Source: Valencia hispanica (lineage: Eukaryota; Chordata; Actinopteri; Cyprinodontiformes; Valenciidae). Taken from it: DNA of 64,000 bases. Shown here piece after piece: positions 1 through 11,860 of the stretch (within the stretch, counting starts at the first letter, position 1; each line of letters begins with the position of its first letter). Below the pieces are notes generated by a model. The model worked only from the letters and a program-made list of their open reading frames with translations, did no database searches and had not been told where the DNA came from. Made by a program: the position numbers and the translations under genes. The stretch is from positions 31,020,235-31,084,234 of the forward strand of contig OY747712.1 in the NCBI GenBank assembly GCA_963556495.2, written 5' to 3'.

Positions 1-3000
1 AAAACACAAATTTTTTTAGCAGATTTTTTGATAGAAGTTGTAGCTTTGAATCCAACAAAAGTTTAGAAATTACAAATGTTGTCCATTTATGCATCTCAGC
101 ATCTGTTTTTCACTCTAACCTGTTTTTAAGTAAAGACATAAATAAAGTGTGTGGAAGTGCATACTGAGTTACATCAATTTATAAATCAATTTATAAGTCA
201 AAAATGGTTGGTCTTTGTAGTTTTGATGCATTCAATGAGTATGAATATCTGATTTTTCAAAGCTAATCAAATGGAAAATTAACCAATTCCAATCTTTAGT
301 TGGTTGTATTGGTCCATCTCTTATTGTGTAGGCTAAAACTGATTTAAACTGCATTAGACAACTGTTAGAAGTAATGTAGGCCATCACAGTCTATTAGAGA
401 GCAAAGGGCACGTTGTAACACAAGGTGCAGAGTCTGTTCAACAAGTGCAAAGACATAAAGCAAAAAGGCACAGAGTTAGTGCCCTGCCACTGATTGGCAG
501 GGTGGGGTCACCGGGTGACCCCTGACCTTTTTAACCTCAAGGAATGTTGTCATGCTGGTGCGTCTATTGTTCCAGCCTCCCCGGGGCCAGCGGTGCAGAG
601 CGTCAAATGAATGTGAGCGATGAAGGTTCATGATGGGTCCCCCCCAAGAAAAACTTTTTTCTTACTAATCCCTTTTTTTATGCGCTTCATCCCTCAAATT
701 TCGACAATCAAAAGGCATCAACAAGTCTAAGACCAAGCCGTTGTAGATGCGCTAAAGTGTGCACGGATGCAAAAAAAAAAGAAAAGCTCCTATCACATGG
801 CACAGGCCGATTCTCCTCTGTAACTCGAATTATAAAGAAAGAATGAAGAAAATTTACTTGTGGAAACCTATGACTTGTCATACCAGCAATTGTTTTTATT
901 GGTTAACCCTCAAGATCTGAACATCTTTCGATGGTCTGAGAACCTGCTTCTGTAGAAAATGATTAGTAGGATGAATCTGACAGATGAGAGGACAAGACAG
1001 ACAGGTAGCTTCTGTATACCCACCTAGGGCTGATCTGAGGAAATGAAGAGGAGGGGATTTATGATGTCATAAAAGAGTGCCAGCAGAGAGGTGCCTGTGA
1101 ACAGGTTGTCTCTGGAGCTGGAACCATAAAAGTCTCCTGCAGCTTCCGCTCCCTCCCCCTGACCACCACCACAAGCTGCCGGAGATGCTGTCAGAAGACC
1201 GAGCAGCAGTGGACCAGAGTGAGCTGAGGTATAATACTGTATGCAGCAGAGACAGAAAACATGAATATATATGGCCAAGACAGGATACATGTAAACATTT
1301 AGTTATGTCCAAAAAATGTGCAAATCTTTAGCTGTAAATTTGTGAATTTTAGGGGTAATTGATAAATAATTACTGGCAGTGTGGAGTAGACACGAGCCTG
1401 TATGGGAGTCTAATTGTAACCTGGTTTTGACTTAAAAAATTGTAAAACAAAATATATGTAAATATATGTAACATGTTCTAATTGCTTTTATTTAAAGCAG
1501 AATTGCGTCAAATATAATGCAACAAATTGATTGAAATAGTTATAATAGTGTGATCTATAATATTCATTTCATATTTTAGTTTTAACATCACTGGGAGTCT
1601 AACCAAATGAATTTAGCTGTTACATTAGTCAGGCTATCTGCTCAGATACTAGCCTGAAGTCCACATCTTAGCACACATCCTGCTACTCACACTCTAACTG
1701 CAGTTTTAAAAACAGCATCACCTAAATGGGAGCAATATGTGGAGCTGCTTAAGCTTCCACGTCTTGACTGTTATTTTACAACCGTAAATATATACAATAT
1801 GAGCAATTCTTTCTTTCCTGTAAGCATGTAGCTATTCCACCAGCCAACTACCAGTGCTCTCTGTAACCTGATGGTTCAAACAGTCCAAGAAAACAAGAGT
1901 CTAAACTATTCAAATTGTTTAATAAAAAAAAAAAAGGGTGGACATTTACATACCCTTTCTCTTTATTTGAGTAAATGTGACCTAAAGAAACTTGGGACAA
2001 AAAAAAAAGGAATTTTACCCCTGCCTAGAAAATTTCCTGGCATGATTTTAGTAACATGCTTCCAAGCCAATGTATTAGCACCAATGGGTTTGTTATATAA
2101 TTAAGACAAAGGTGGAATGTCTTCTAACACATCTTTTCCCACATTATCTCATGTCTAAGAATGTCTGAATTCACTCTATACTTTGATACCGGTAACCAGA
2201 AAAAAACCCCAATTAAAACAACAACTACATAATCTCATAAAAATGTGTCTCTTTACTTGTATAAATTTTTTATTATAGGTTTAAGACATGTCTCATTCTG
2301 GAAACCATTCTTTTAAATTCACACACTAAGGTTGATTTTTACACTTTAAAAAAAGGCTTATGTTAAAACTGCGATGTTTTTACAATTTTTATTAGGCTTC
2401 TGAGTCTTGACCCTCCTTGTAGTAACAATTTGTCAAAGTAATTATTTGTTCAAGTTATTTTTGTATTACTTTTTTTATTAAAGAAATACACATTTAGATC
2501 CACCAGACTGCTCCAGCATTATTTAGATTGCTAAAAAAATTCCTATCTAGTTTTGCTTTTGTCCTCTATTATTCTCAGTCAAAAAACGACAACACCTCAA
2601 TATGGGAACAGTATTTAAAAGTGAGGCACCATCTGTCAGCCCAGACTGAACAGGTGTAAGGAAGAGAAAGCTGATATTCACTCTTCAGATGTAAAGAATA
2701 CTCTCTCTTCTCTATGTGCTAACACAGGACTTAGATCAGTACGGTTTCTACGTCGGCAGCAATGACTCTCCAACAAAGGGCAGGAGACACACTCTGACAA
2801 TCTCAACTCTTGTTGAAAAAAAAAACAACAACAAAAAAGAGAGGAGAGATTGTGGTTATTTGCTCTACAGCCTCACTAAGGATGTTTCCCATTGTAAACA
2901 GGAGTGGCTGCACAGCCCCGTTTCCTTTCATCCCTCTCCTTGAGGCGTGCTGCCTTTGTCTCACCGAGGACAGAAAAACCAGCCTCCCAGCTACGCTACA

Positions 3001-3180
3001 CTGGCCAAATACCAGGGAACTACCCCTGGCCTGTTGGGAAAAACAACAAGGGGAAGATAAGGAAAAGCGACAGAAATTGAGAAGGGGGGGCAAGGTGTGA
3101 GATTGTTGCTGGAGTTAGGACAGAACTATAAACAACTGGCTGCAAAAGAGATCTGAAAACTTCTGAACAAGGTTTGGGCC
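1..3180. other. AT-rich spacer, nothing recognised
   Basis: No open frame here resembles a known protein. The short frames at 1024-1312 and 2716-3100 lack codon structure, splice sites or family motifs and look like chance. Poly-A/T runs are frequent. No transposon end could be placed with confidence. Confidence 0.5.
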
Positions 3181-3189
3181 AATTACAGG

Positions 3190-3875
3190 AGTCAAACTTT
3201 CCAAAACCGCAAAAATGTTATGCTGTTCCTCTGATTTAAAGTCTTGTTAATGAGATTCCTGAAAAAATGCTAAAGGTTTTTTTTTCCTCATCTGTGGAGC
3301 CTAGAACAGCGCAGTGCTGCCCCTCTACCACGTGTTGCTGCAAACTGCTGGTTAGCTGGCTAAGACAAGGCAACTATGGTTTTCTCATACTAACAAAAAC
3401 ATGACAGATGCAAACTATAAAAATGTTTCTGGTACTTATTTAAACTGGGAGGAGAGTCATGCTAGCCACTAGACATGGGCTAGTTACAATTATGAAGGCA
3501 TATGGAGGTTTTCAACAGTCACACTTTTAAAACCATCAAACATGTTCTAGCGTACTTTTTTGAATTTTCAGTTATAAGTCCTTTTAAAAAGATGAAAGAA
3601 AAAATGCTGGTGAAAATGCGGCTTTATGGACCTTAGAGTAATGCAGAGCTGCCCCCACCCCAATACATAGCTGCATACTGCAGGTTAGCTGGCTGAAAGA
3701 CAGATACTACACATGCATCTAAGCTATAAAAATGCTTCTGATCTAAATTTGAGGATTGAGAATTATGTTATATATCAGGCCTGTTAAGGTAGACAGAGGT
3801 TTTTAGTTGACCCTCCCCCACATGCTGCTATTCACTGCCGGTCAACTGGTTGAAAGAAGGCTGCTGCTCTCTTTC
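3190..3875 (+). repeat. Diverged tandem repeat, period about 330 bp, two units plus a partial third
   Basis: The stretch from 3191 (gtcaaactttccaaaacc) is echoed at 3518 (gtcacacttttaaaacc). The following core with ggttagctggct is at 3351 in unit A and 3683 in unit B. A third, truncated unit has the related core ggtcaactggttgaaag at 3840. Units share the order: AT-rich start, aaaaaatgct, a CT-rich stretch with gctgccc, then the ggttagctgg core followed by ctataaaaatg. Identity is moderate, so the duplication is old. No coding capacity was recognised. Confidence 0.6.
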
Positions 3876-5799
3876 CTTGCTTGTTATAATGATCAATTTG
3901 CCTGGACAGGAAAAGTACTAGTTAAAACGATCGCATAAATGTTAATAAATGTTAGAGATAACTTTGCTATAATGAATAAAAAATATTGTATATAATTTTA
4001 GAAGCTGTAGGAATAAATGCTTTTCTGTTAGAAATGAAAGCAATATATTACGTTATAGTTTTTTTCTTAATTTTTGTGTTAATTCCAATGTTATCGCATT
4101 GTGATAATCTGACACCAGCCTATTCTAAACATAAAGGAACTTTAGAAATATCTCTATCAACTTTAAATATACCTATTTATACATTTCTTTTATTTTTGTA
4201 GCTGTTCTATAAATGTACCCACTCCATGTGCAGCTGTAAGAGCCTGTAAGGTTAAACAAAGCAGTTCTCTTTTTATCTTCCTACTCTTTCATCCTATTTT
4301 GCACTTTCATGCCAGCTCCTGCATGCGAGTAAACGTATACGGCCGAGGTAAATTCAAGCCCTTCTCAAAGCGGGTTGCATGTAAAGTCGTACGTTCCAGT
4401 CCATGCAGTCTGTCCCAACAACCGGACCTCACTGTCACACCTCATAAAGCAAAGTTCCAGCAGAAGGGTTGAGTTTAAAGTCAGGGGGAGGAAGGTAAGG
4501 CAAAATAAGGATAAATAAGGGGGAAAATAAAGAATACACCCATTCAAAAACCTGCAGAGAAAAGAGTGAAAAGCTCTCGATGAAAGCCCCTTAAGCTTCA
4601 GGCTCTGATGGCCTGTCTTTCAGGTGCGCTCAATAGAAAAATACACTTTGAGAACAGACTGCAGCAGAAAATATAAGAAAGTAAAAAACGCCACAAAGGA
4701 GTTGTAAACCTTCAATTCTCTCCTCTAATTTATAGTCTTTGCTCAGCTGTGGGGAGAGAGGCAAAGACCCACAAGTTTATTTTCGAATTGTCCACAAAGA
4801 ATGCCTGTCATTTCCTGGCGTTCCCCACTTCCATATGAAAGCCCCCCCCTCCCTCCTTCAATGGGAAAGATTCCAAAATTTCCACGGGGAGTGTCTAGCG
4901 CGGTGATACAATAAGAAAGCATGTTGTGACAGAATGGAGACAGGCTGTTTCTCTCAGCTGCGACCAGACCGGGGCTAGCTCCAGTGTTGAAGCATTTTGC
5001 AATTAAAAGCAGGGAACACGGGAGCTGTAATAAGAGGAATCTGGCGCTGCCACAAACGTCTTCCAACAATTGGAATTTTGCATATTTCCAACAACAGTTT
5101 AGCATTATTAAAACAGCTAAAACCAGATTAGATTCTTTTACAAATTTCCCGCTCACATATACATATACGCATATACACACCCAAACATCCTTTGCAACAG
5201 TTTCCCAATTAACCAGAATATTGTGTTCGGTTCTAAAGTGCAGCGAGTTCAAATGCCATGTGCTTCTCAATGGGCCAATAGGCTCTTGAAAGCCACCTGG
5301 CTTGACCCGCGAAGACCCGGGCCCTCGGCTAGACGAGGGGTCAGAGGTCAACCACTCATCTAGATAGGCTGTATGTCGCAATGCCCGAGGCGGGGGCCAA
5401 GGGTCTCCATTACCTAACCTTTCCATTTACCCTTGGCTGCACAGGGAAGCACAAACACACAACGACTCCCACACCAGTTCCGTCTGCTGCTGTGGACTCA
5501 TTCAGGCTTTAATGTCCATTTAACCTGCACATGTGAATACAAACGATACAACTTGCTGCTTGGCATACATAAACAAAAAAGTATGAGGGGGAGAAAAGTG
5601 CAAAATCAGCTGACGAGGCTCTGAAAATAGCACACTATTAACACAAAAGCGTAAAACTAAAACGAATAATAGGGGTCTTATAAATTTATTAGAAGTTGGA
5701 AAGCAACAGAGATTAGATATTACAGCGTACTGATTATGACAGTTACAATAATCTATAGATTTTAATACTTAAACGTAGGCAAAAATAAAATAATAAGCA
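3876..5799. other. Spacer between the inverted repeat groups, with one unexplained 227-codon open frame
   Basis: A minus-strand frame from an ATG at 5426 down to 4743 is open for 227 codons. This is long for AT-rich non-coding DNA. It contains a low-complexity CVYVYVSGKF stretch from (TATA)n-like sequence and has no recognisable domain, signal peptide or family motif. The surrounding 4.7-5.6 kb is more even in base composition than its neighbours. It could be an old conserved non-coding segment, a lineage-specific gene or chance. I do not assign a product. Confidence 0.25.
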
Positions 5800-6405
5800 C
5801 CCACTAAATGCAGTCGTTTTGATATTTATTTAGTCTGGCCTTACAACCAGAAATACTTCCAAGCAGCCAACTTTGTTTCTTTCTTGAAAGTGAGGGAAAA
5901 TAGAGCAGTCTTCTTTCAGCTAGTTGACCAGCAGTGCACAGCGTACAATTTCGGACAAATGCTATGCTACCCAATGCCACTGTGGTCTCCCCGGGACTTT
6001 CTATGGCCTTTTTATCAGAAGGAGGACAATATTAGCAGTTTTTAAACCTCTTCAGTTTAAAACCTTGGTGCAGATTAATATGCTGCCATGCAGCCGTCAT
6101 TGTTTTCTTTTGAATTTAGATCAGCAGCAGAAATGTTCATAAAAACATATTGAAAGTAAGGTAAGACTCCCTGATGCTAAAATTAAACTCCAGCAATATT
6201 CGTTTTACTCTGACTCTATCTAGAAGAAATGAAGCAAATATCACCTGCTAAAGTTAATATTTTGATATTTTGTTTCCACACCAAGACTGCCCGTGTTTTT
6301 TTGTTACACGAAATATTTCCAAACCAACGATTTTTGTCTGTCTTAAAACAAGAGGAAAGTTGCTGTGGCTGTTCAGCCAGCTTATCAGCAGTGCACAGCA
6401 ATAGG
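5800..6405 (-). repeat. Two reverse-orientation copies of the 3.2-3.9 kb repeat family
   Basis: Copies at about 5800-5945 and 6250-6402 resemble each other. Both have aaatanttccaa, then a glutamine/lysine-like A-rich stretch, then agcagtgcacagc. Their core ttctttcagctagttgacc (from 5911) matches the reverse complement of the third unit near 3840-3870. The two groups therefore form a spaced inverted arrangement about 2 kb apart. Function is unknown; it could be the arms of an old foldback element or a dispersed satellite monomer. Confidence 0.5.
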
Positions 6406-7205
6406 GACTAGAGGGGCCGCGATCCTCTCTGCTCCTCCCAAAGAAAACCTCAGTCTCTCTTTCTCTGGCAACTCACTGATGGGATTTTATATCAAAAAAA
6501 TCAATATGATGGAACATTTTTTGCAGTTTTAAAACAATAACTGCAGAAAGTCTTGGTATGCCTGCACACAGTTCATGTTCTTCCCATTTAGCACATTTAG
6601 ATAATTACATTTCTCTTTCTTTTCCTTTTTTTTTAACAGCTTACATGTGGTATTTTCTTTAAATGAATTCTAAGTTTCCTATGAATGTCTTGTGAGTGAA
6701 ACTGCATTAAAAGATGCTAACATTTTATTCATACATAGACAAAAACATCTATTTAAACTGTATATTAGTCTTAATGAGTTGTTTTGAAAGAGATGAGGAC
6801 CAGGAGCGATTCGCAAATGTGAGCGTCTAATATGTAATAGCAGGCAGGCAGAATCGCAGGTTGCAGCTGATGGACCTCATCATGTGTTGAATTATACAGG
6901 AATGATGATCATAGCTTCAGCTGGAGATAAGATAGGCCCACATCCAACTGTCTTCTGTCCAACATGACAGCAGCAGGAAGCCAGTGACTTTTTCTGTGTC
7001 CTCTCACTCCTCCCCGACGATGCCGGCAGATCAACTGGGAACTGAATTAAACAGAAATGCACTCAGACATTTGCTGCTCTTTATGACGAGGGAGACACAG
7101 GCTGCCGCCTTTTTTTTCTTTCGTCAGAAGGAATAAAGCTAAACTGATTTATTTGTAACTCAGCCCTGAGATGGACGTAAGTGGAGACCCATCGGTCTGG
7201 ATCAC
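6406..7205. other. Spacer, nothing recognised
   Basis: AT-rich sequence with short T tracts. No exon, RNA gene or transposon end could be supported. Confidence 0.4.
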
Positions 7206-8349
7206 ATCAGGACCAGTGCTGGCCCGAGATGGTACTGGGCCCTAAGCACAATTTGATTAGGGGCCCGATTTCCTGCCACCAATAATATCTCTTACATATC
7301 GTCTAAGCTCGAATTAATGAATTCTATTTTACGTGGTGATTGTATCACAGTCATTTGTTCTGGCAGTCAAGTCAAGGATGCTGTGCTTCAAAACAGACTC
7401 AACTGAGTCAGGAAGGCTAGATGTGCTTACAAGCAAACATGAAAACTGTCATTTAATAATGAATTGAATTTTAACCTGCATTAAATTATGACTGTTACTT
7501 CAAACTCAGAAATTTTCTTCAATGTGAATACAACTAGTATATTTGTCACTTCCTCTAAATTCTTATCAAATTTCATTGTAATTTACTGATCATAAACTTT
7601 TGAATCAAGTTCAAATGGCTCATTCTTAACAAACACTACAAACTTGAGGTTCTGCGGTCTGTATTCTGAGTGAGAAACCCAGAACTCCAGGAGCACAAGG
7701 CCGATTTGTCCATTCGCTAATTCGTTCCCCCATTTTGTTCCCTTCAAATGCCATTTCCCTTTTAGAATAGAAGAGCGCACAGGTTTATTTCTCTTGTCAT
7801 TTAAATACTTTTAATATATTGTGGATATAATCATAAAAGGCTAAAATATTACACATAGTTTAATTCAATCTTATTTTATTTTCTGAAATCTCTGCATTAT
7901 GTCCTATTTCCATTTCCATTGCCTCTGTTGCCTATGGATACGTACCACAGGAATTTAAGGTTGCTGTAATTAAACCTTTACTTAAGAAACCTTCCCTCAA
8001 TCAAGAGGACTTAGTTAATTACAGACCTATATCTAACCTTCCTTTCTTATTCAGAATCCTATGTGCCAGTTGACTCCACTGAAATATGACAGAGCATGAC
8101 TTCTGATTAAAGTAAAAGTGGCTCTAAGTGGCTAATAGGCATTATTTATTGGAGTCACATATCCATATCTGCTTACAGTAGACAATGTATAGAACCACCA
8201 TAAATTGCCTCTTGTCAAAGCAGGTACGAAATGTCACTGTCACAGGTACAAACTGACACATGCTAAATACGAAATGTCCCATGGCACCCGCTCTTGCCAA
8301 AGCAGCAGCTAAGTTTGCTTATGCCATGGGCCAGCTCCGATCAGGACCA
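7206..8349. mobile_element. hAT-like non-autonomous element with flanking direct repeat
   Basis: The 10-bp sequence atcaggacca occurs at 7206-7215 and again at 8340-8349. Just inside are inverted ends: gtgctggcccgagatgg on the left, and on the right the reverse complement of gccatgggccagctc. An 8-bp target duplication within the 10-bp match fits the hAT superfamily. The interior has no transposase frame but carries a LINE fragment at 7942-8061. The family name is not known to me; superfamily assignment rests on duplication length and the ends. Confidence 0.6.
7942..8061 (+). pseudogene. L2-type LINE reverse transcriptase fragment
   Basis: This frame encodes about 40 residues of an RT start, including [15 protein letters not shown] and then [12 protein letters not shown]. 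These are the hallmark blocks of fish L2/CR1-type reverse transcriptases just before the finger domain. Nothing upstream or downstream continues the domain, so it is a short relic captured in, or predating, the surrounding hAT-like element. Confidence 0.75.
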
Positions 8350-8760
8350 TTTATTATTTAGGGTGCTTCACATGGATAAATGTTTGCAGATGTTTAGATA
8401 AAAGCAAACTGATTTTAACAGTATGAAATTGACTTTTTTTTCACCAACTCAGCACATTTCATTGTTAGTGCAGCTCTAAGCACCTAGATCTAATGTATCC
8501 AGATGGCAGAAGAATTAATGGAGACTGCCTCATTAACCTTAGAGCATATTAGTGCTTGGCACTGCACAGTGAGAACCTAGCAGGGTAATTTTAACAGCAA
8601 CAACAAAAAAATGTCTCAGCTGCATTAAAGTGAGCCAGTTTCCCCTCAAGCTTCAACGCGTTTGATTGAAGTATGTTTATTTAGAGTGTATGCATCCTCT
8701 CTGAGTGGCCATCCTGAAAATGGCAGTCTGGCTTTGTTTTCTTCTTTTTTTTTTTAACAA
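8350..8760. other. Spacer between hAT-like element and CpG island
   Basis: No coding or transposon signal. The stretch around 8500-8580 is evenly composed and could be conserved non-coding sequence; this is only an impression. Confidence 0.3.
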
Positions 8761-10100
8761 TGTGCCGAAGGCTCCAATTCCGGGAGGAAGTCAGATGCGC
8801 AGAGACCGTTTCCGAGAATTCAGGATGCGCAAAACCGTGCATCTAATTCTGCTCGCAGTCTTTCAAATGTGTTGCTAGAAGAACAGATCTGCGTCTGATT
8901 TATTTGTGATTTATCTCTTCATGCTTTCATCCGCCCCACTTTGCTCCGATGAACGGCTATTCTGGGCTTTCCGTCTGCTTTTACGCACGCATCCACCCCA
9001 GACGGATCGCATAATGAGTCAGGGCTCAGAAAGAGAGAGAGAGAGCGAGGGAGACGGGTGGTGGCTCTGAATGATCGCTGTCTGTTTTTTAGCTCTTCAG
9101 GTGTCTTGGGGGCTGGGGGGTGGGGAGAGGGGTGCATAAAGGGGTTGTTGTAATATCGATATAATGGCAGATGCTCCGCACAAAGCTGGTGCGCATTGTT
9201 CAGCTGAAAAAAATAGCCACCATTTATCAGTCTTCACTAAGTAGGGAAACAAGGACGGCGTCTGGTGAGAGGAATGAATCAAAGTTAGATTATTGTGGAA
9301 CTGTTTGGAGCTGCTGGAGCTGGTAAAAACACGTAAAAAAAGCGAGATCTGCATCTGAATGTCCATGAACATCTTTTTTTTTTTTTAAGCGATTAAAAGT
9401 TCAAGCGGACGTACAAAAGCTTGTTCATGCGCGTTCATTCTCGGGTTCTACAAGAAATCAGAATAGGATGTGGAACAAATTCACATGCGCTTACCGCCTG
9501 GTTAGAGCGCTGAGCGCCAAACCCACACAGAGTTTCATCTTCATTTTACGCGCATATTCAAAACGTTTATACCTCATTATGCACATCAAATACGCATAAT
9601 CTAGTTCGAACTCCTGCATCTGTTTACGCGGACTTTTTCCTCCAATAAACAACATCGATTTATTCTTCTAGGTTGCATTATTCGCAAGATAGCATACTTA
9701 CAGCATTTTTCCCTTAATCTTTTCACATCAAAACACCAGGATTCACCTTCCGGTCGAGGTGGGACTGATGCTATTTCTTCTTTTTCATCCTCATCACTTC
9801 CATCTGAGCCCAAGTCCACACCGCTGTGTGCGTCTGCCTCCCTTGATCCACAGATTACGCTGCGTTTGAGGGGCCGGAGGGAAGGGCATCCGGTTTACAG
9901 GGATCACTGGAGCAACTGGGATTGGCTCGGAAAGGATAGCTTGACAAAAAAAAGTGCGTGTTTGCCATTGGATGATGGTGCCGCTGCGTGTGGGAATGGG
10001 AGGGGATGGGGGAGTTGTCCTATATTATTCCGGAGAACTCGGGTGGGGAATACAGGAGAAGGAGGAGTATACTCCGAGGGCAAAGCGACGTATGAAGACA
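8760..10100. promoter_or_regulatory. CpG-rich island, candidate promoter
   Basis: CpG dinucleotides are packed at several per 100 bp, e.g. gatgcgcagagaccg, acgcacgcatcc, gcgctgagcgcc, ttttacgcgcat. In the flanking tens of kilobases they are rare. Outside this window segment, comparable density occurs mainly at the CAMSAP2 first exon. This suggests an unmethylated promoter. A strong splice donor on the minus strand at about 9698-9706 suggests transcription leftwards. No gene product is recognised. Confidence 0.55.
9700..9865 (-). other. Candidate 5' exon of an unidentified gene (minus strand)
   Basis: Reading leftwards, the sequence runs into a strong donor, aaaaatgct followed by gtaagtatg. 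A plausible acceptor lies upstream (pyrimidine-rich, ending aaacgcag). One frame is open across the exon and would encode an acidic stretch GSDGSDEDEKEEIASV followed by WCFDVKRLREKC. It has no in-frame ATG and an upstream stop, so it is either non-coding 5' UTR or an internal exon. I do not recognise the peptide. Confidence 0.3.
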
Positions 10101-10641
10101 ACGCACTATGTCAGGGGTTTTTTTAAAATCGTTTTTTATGTTAATTCTGATAATCTCATCATAATAAATAACGGTCATATTGGAATTAAATTTTGTGGCA
10201 GCTTTTAGATCCCCAGGACATTCATTCTGAGCTCAGGATGGAAAATTCTGATTTCCATCAGCTCCACAGCATTATTGTTTTTCTTTTTCTTTTCTTTTTC
10301 TTCTGATAAGTTTTACAGAAATAAAAATATTTAGATGGAAAGGAATTACAATGAATACATCATACATGTCGGACCTCAGTACAGTGTGTGTGTTCTTGCC
10401 GGATGAAAGCTACCAGAAGGCTTGAGCTGCAGGATTTTTCCAAACAGGAGCAGGGTAGGAAATGGTGCATGGATAATTTTCTCCACAGATCTTCACTCTG
10501 AGAGTACTTGACTGAATCGATTCTGCTCAAAGCTTTCTCATGTTCCCACTCTTACATCAGTCCTGGGAGAACCATTTTAGGTAATGATGCTCTGAAACGT
10601 CACAGCTTCTTTATTCAGAATTAACAACCTACTCACCCATA
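10101..10641. other. Spacer, nothing recognised
   Basis: AT-rich sequence with a CT/TTTC run near 10275-10300. No gene or element supported. Confidence 0.4.
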
Positions 10642-11860
10642 CAGTACCTTGAAACAGTACTCACAGTCATTGAACTTTATGATTTTCTGATGTTACAGCC
10701 ACAAATTCCAATGTGTTTTATTGAGTTTTTAATCTGAGAGGCTAAAGCAAAGCAGTGCATGGTAATTTAGAGAAAGGAAATTGTTTTATTTTATGGTTCT
10801 ATTAACCCTGTTAACCAAACCAATAGCATTAGTTTTGCAATTAGCAGAGTTAGATATTAAACATAAACCCTGGCTTTGAATGTTTCATGCTGTACAGTTC
10901 AGTTCATCAGCTGAAAATGTAAGGTGTATGACACAACTGCAAACCTCCTAAAACACAAATAACCACCTAGACTGACAAGCCAGGAAAGCATAATCATAAT
11001 CAGAGGAGCAAGCAAGAGGACTATAGTAACTCTAAAGGAGCTGCAGACATCCGCAGTTCAGGTGGGAGAATCTGTGCAGGACAAATATCAGGCGTGCAAG
11101 CCATAAATCCTGCCTTTATGGAAGAGTGACAAGAAAAAAGCTGTTGTTGACAGAAAGCCATAAAAAGTTAAGTTTGCAGTTTGCTATAAGCCATGTTGGG
11201 GGCACAGCTAATACGTGGAGGAAGGTGCTACTGTCAAATGAAAAAAGTTGCAATTTTTTTGGTTGACATGAAAAGCACTTATTGTGACAGGGAACTGACA
11301 CTACACATCACCCTAAACACACCACCCACGTGATGACAAACACTGGGAACAAAATTATGCCTTGGGGATGCTTCTGGTAGAAAAACTGTTAGAGCCAGCA
11401 AAACGCTTGAGATTGTGGTGGAGGTTCACCTCCCAGCAGGACAACGACCCTAAACATACAGCCAGAGCAACAGTAGAAAGGTTTAGATCAAAGAATATTT
11501 ATTTGTTACAATTGCGAAGTCCAGACGTTCAACTGTGAATCTGTGAAAAGACTTCAAAATTGATTTTCACAAATCCTCTCCATCCAGTCTGACTGAGCTT
11601 CAGCTGGAATGGGCAAAAATGTAAGTCTCTTGATGTGTAAGTTTCTGACATAATATCAGCTACATACATATCCACCTCACATTGTTTAAACATTTATTTG
11701 TAAAAATGTGAAAACCCCATATACTTTGTCTTCCACTTTATAATTATGCATTATTTTTGTTGGTTTGATAAAATCCAAAAAGAGTACAATGAGGGTTGTG
11801 GTTGTTATGGGAAAAAATGAGGACAAGGTCAAGCGACGTGAATACTTTCAAAGGCCATTT
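10642..11860 (+). mobile_element. Decayed Tc1-type transposon
   Basis: It begins at a TA with CAGTACCTTGAAACAGTAC and ends near 11860 with a diverged, inverted gaatactttcaaaggcc. Between lie relics of a Tc1 transposase in order: a stretch like the PRED/HTH coding region (10990-11060), cctttatggaagagtgacaag (11110), the region preceding the first catalytic aspartate (11215-11240), cagcaggacaacgaccctaaacat for the QQDNDPKH block (11437-11460), and the C-terminal start. Stops and indels occur in every frame, so it is dead. It resembles the copies at 31.6, 36.0, 46.4 and 50.0 kb. Confidence 0.8.

Noticed and set aside
1024..1312. Two overlapping minus-strand frames of 81-88 codons
   Set aside because: Low-complexity Cys/Ser/Leu content, no family match, no splice signals.
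9904..10126. Overlapping frames on both strands inside the CpG island
   Set aside because: GC-rich DNA has few stops; no motif, no splice structure and non-ATG start on the minus strand.
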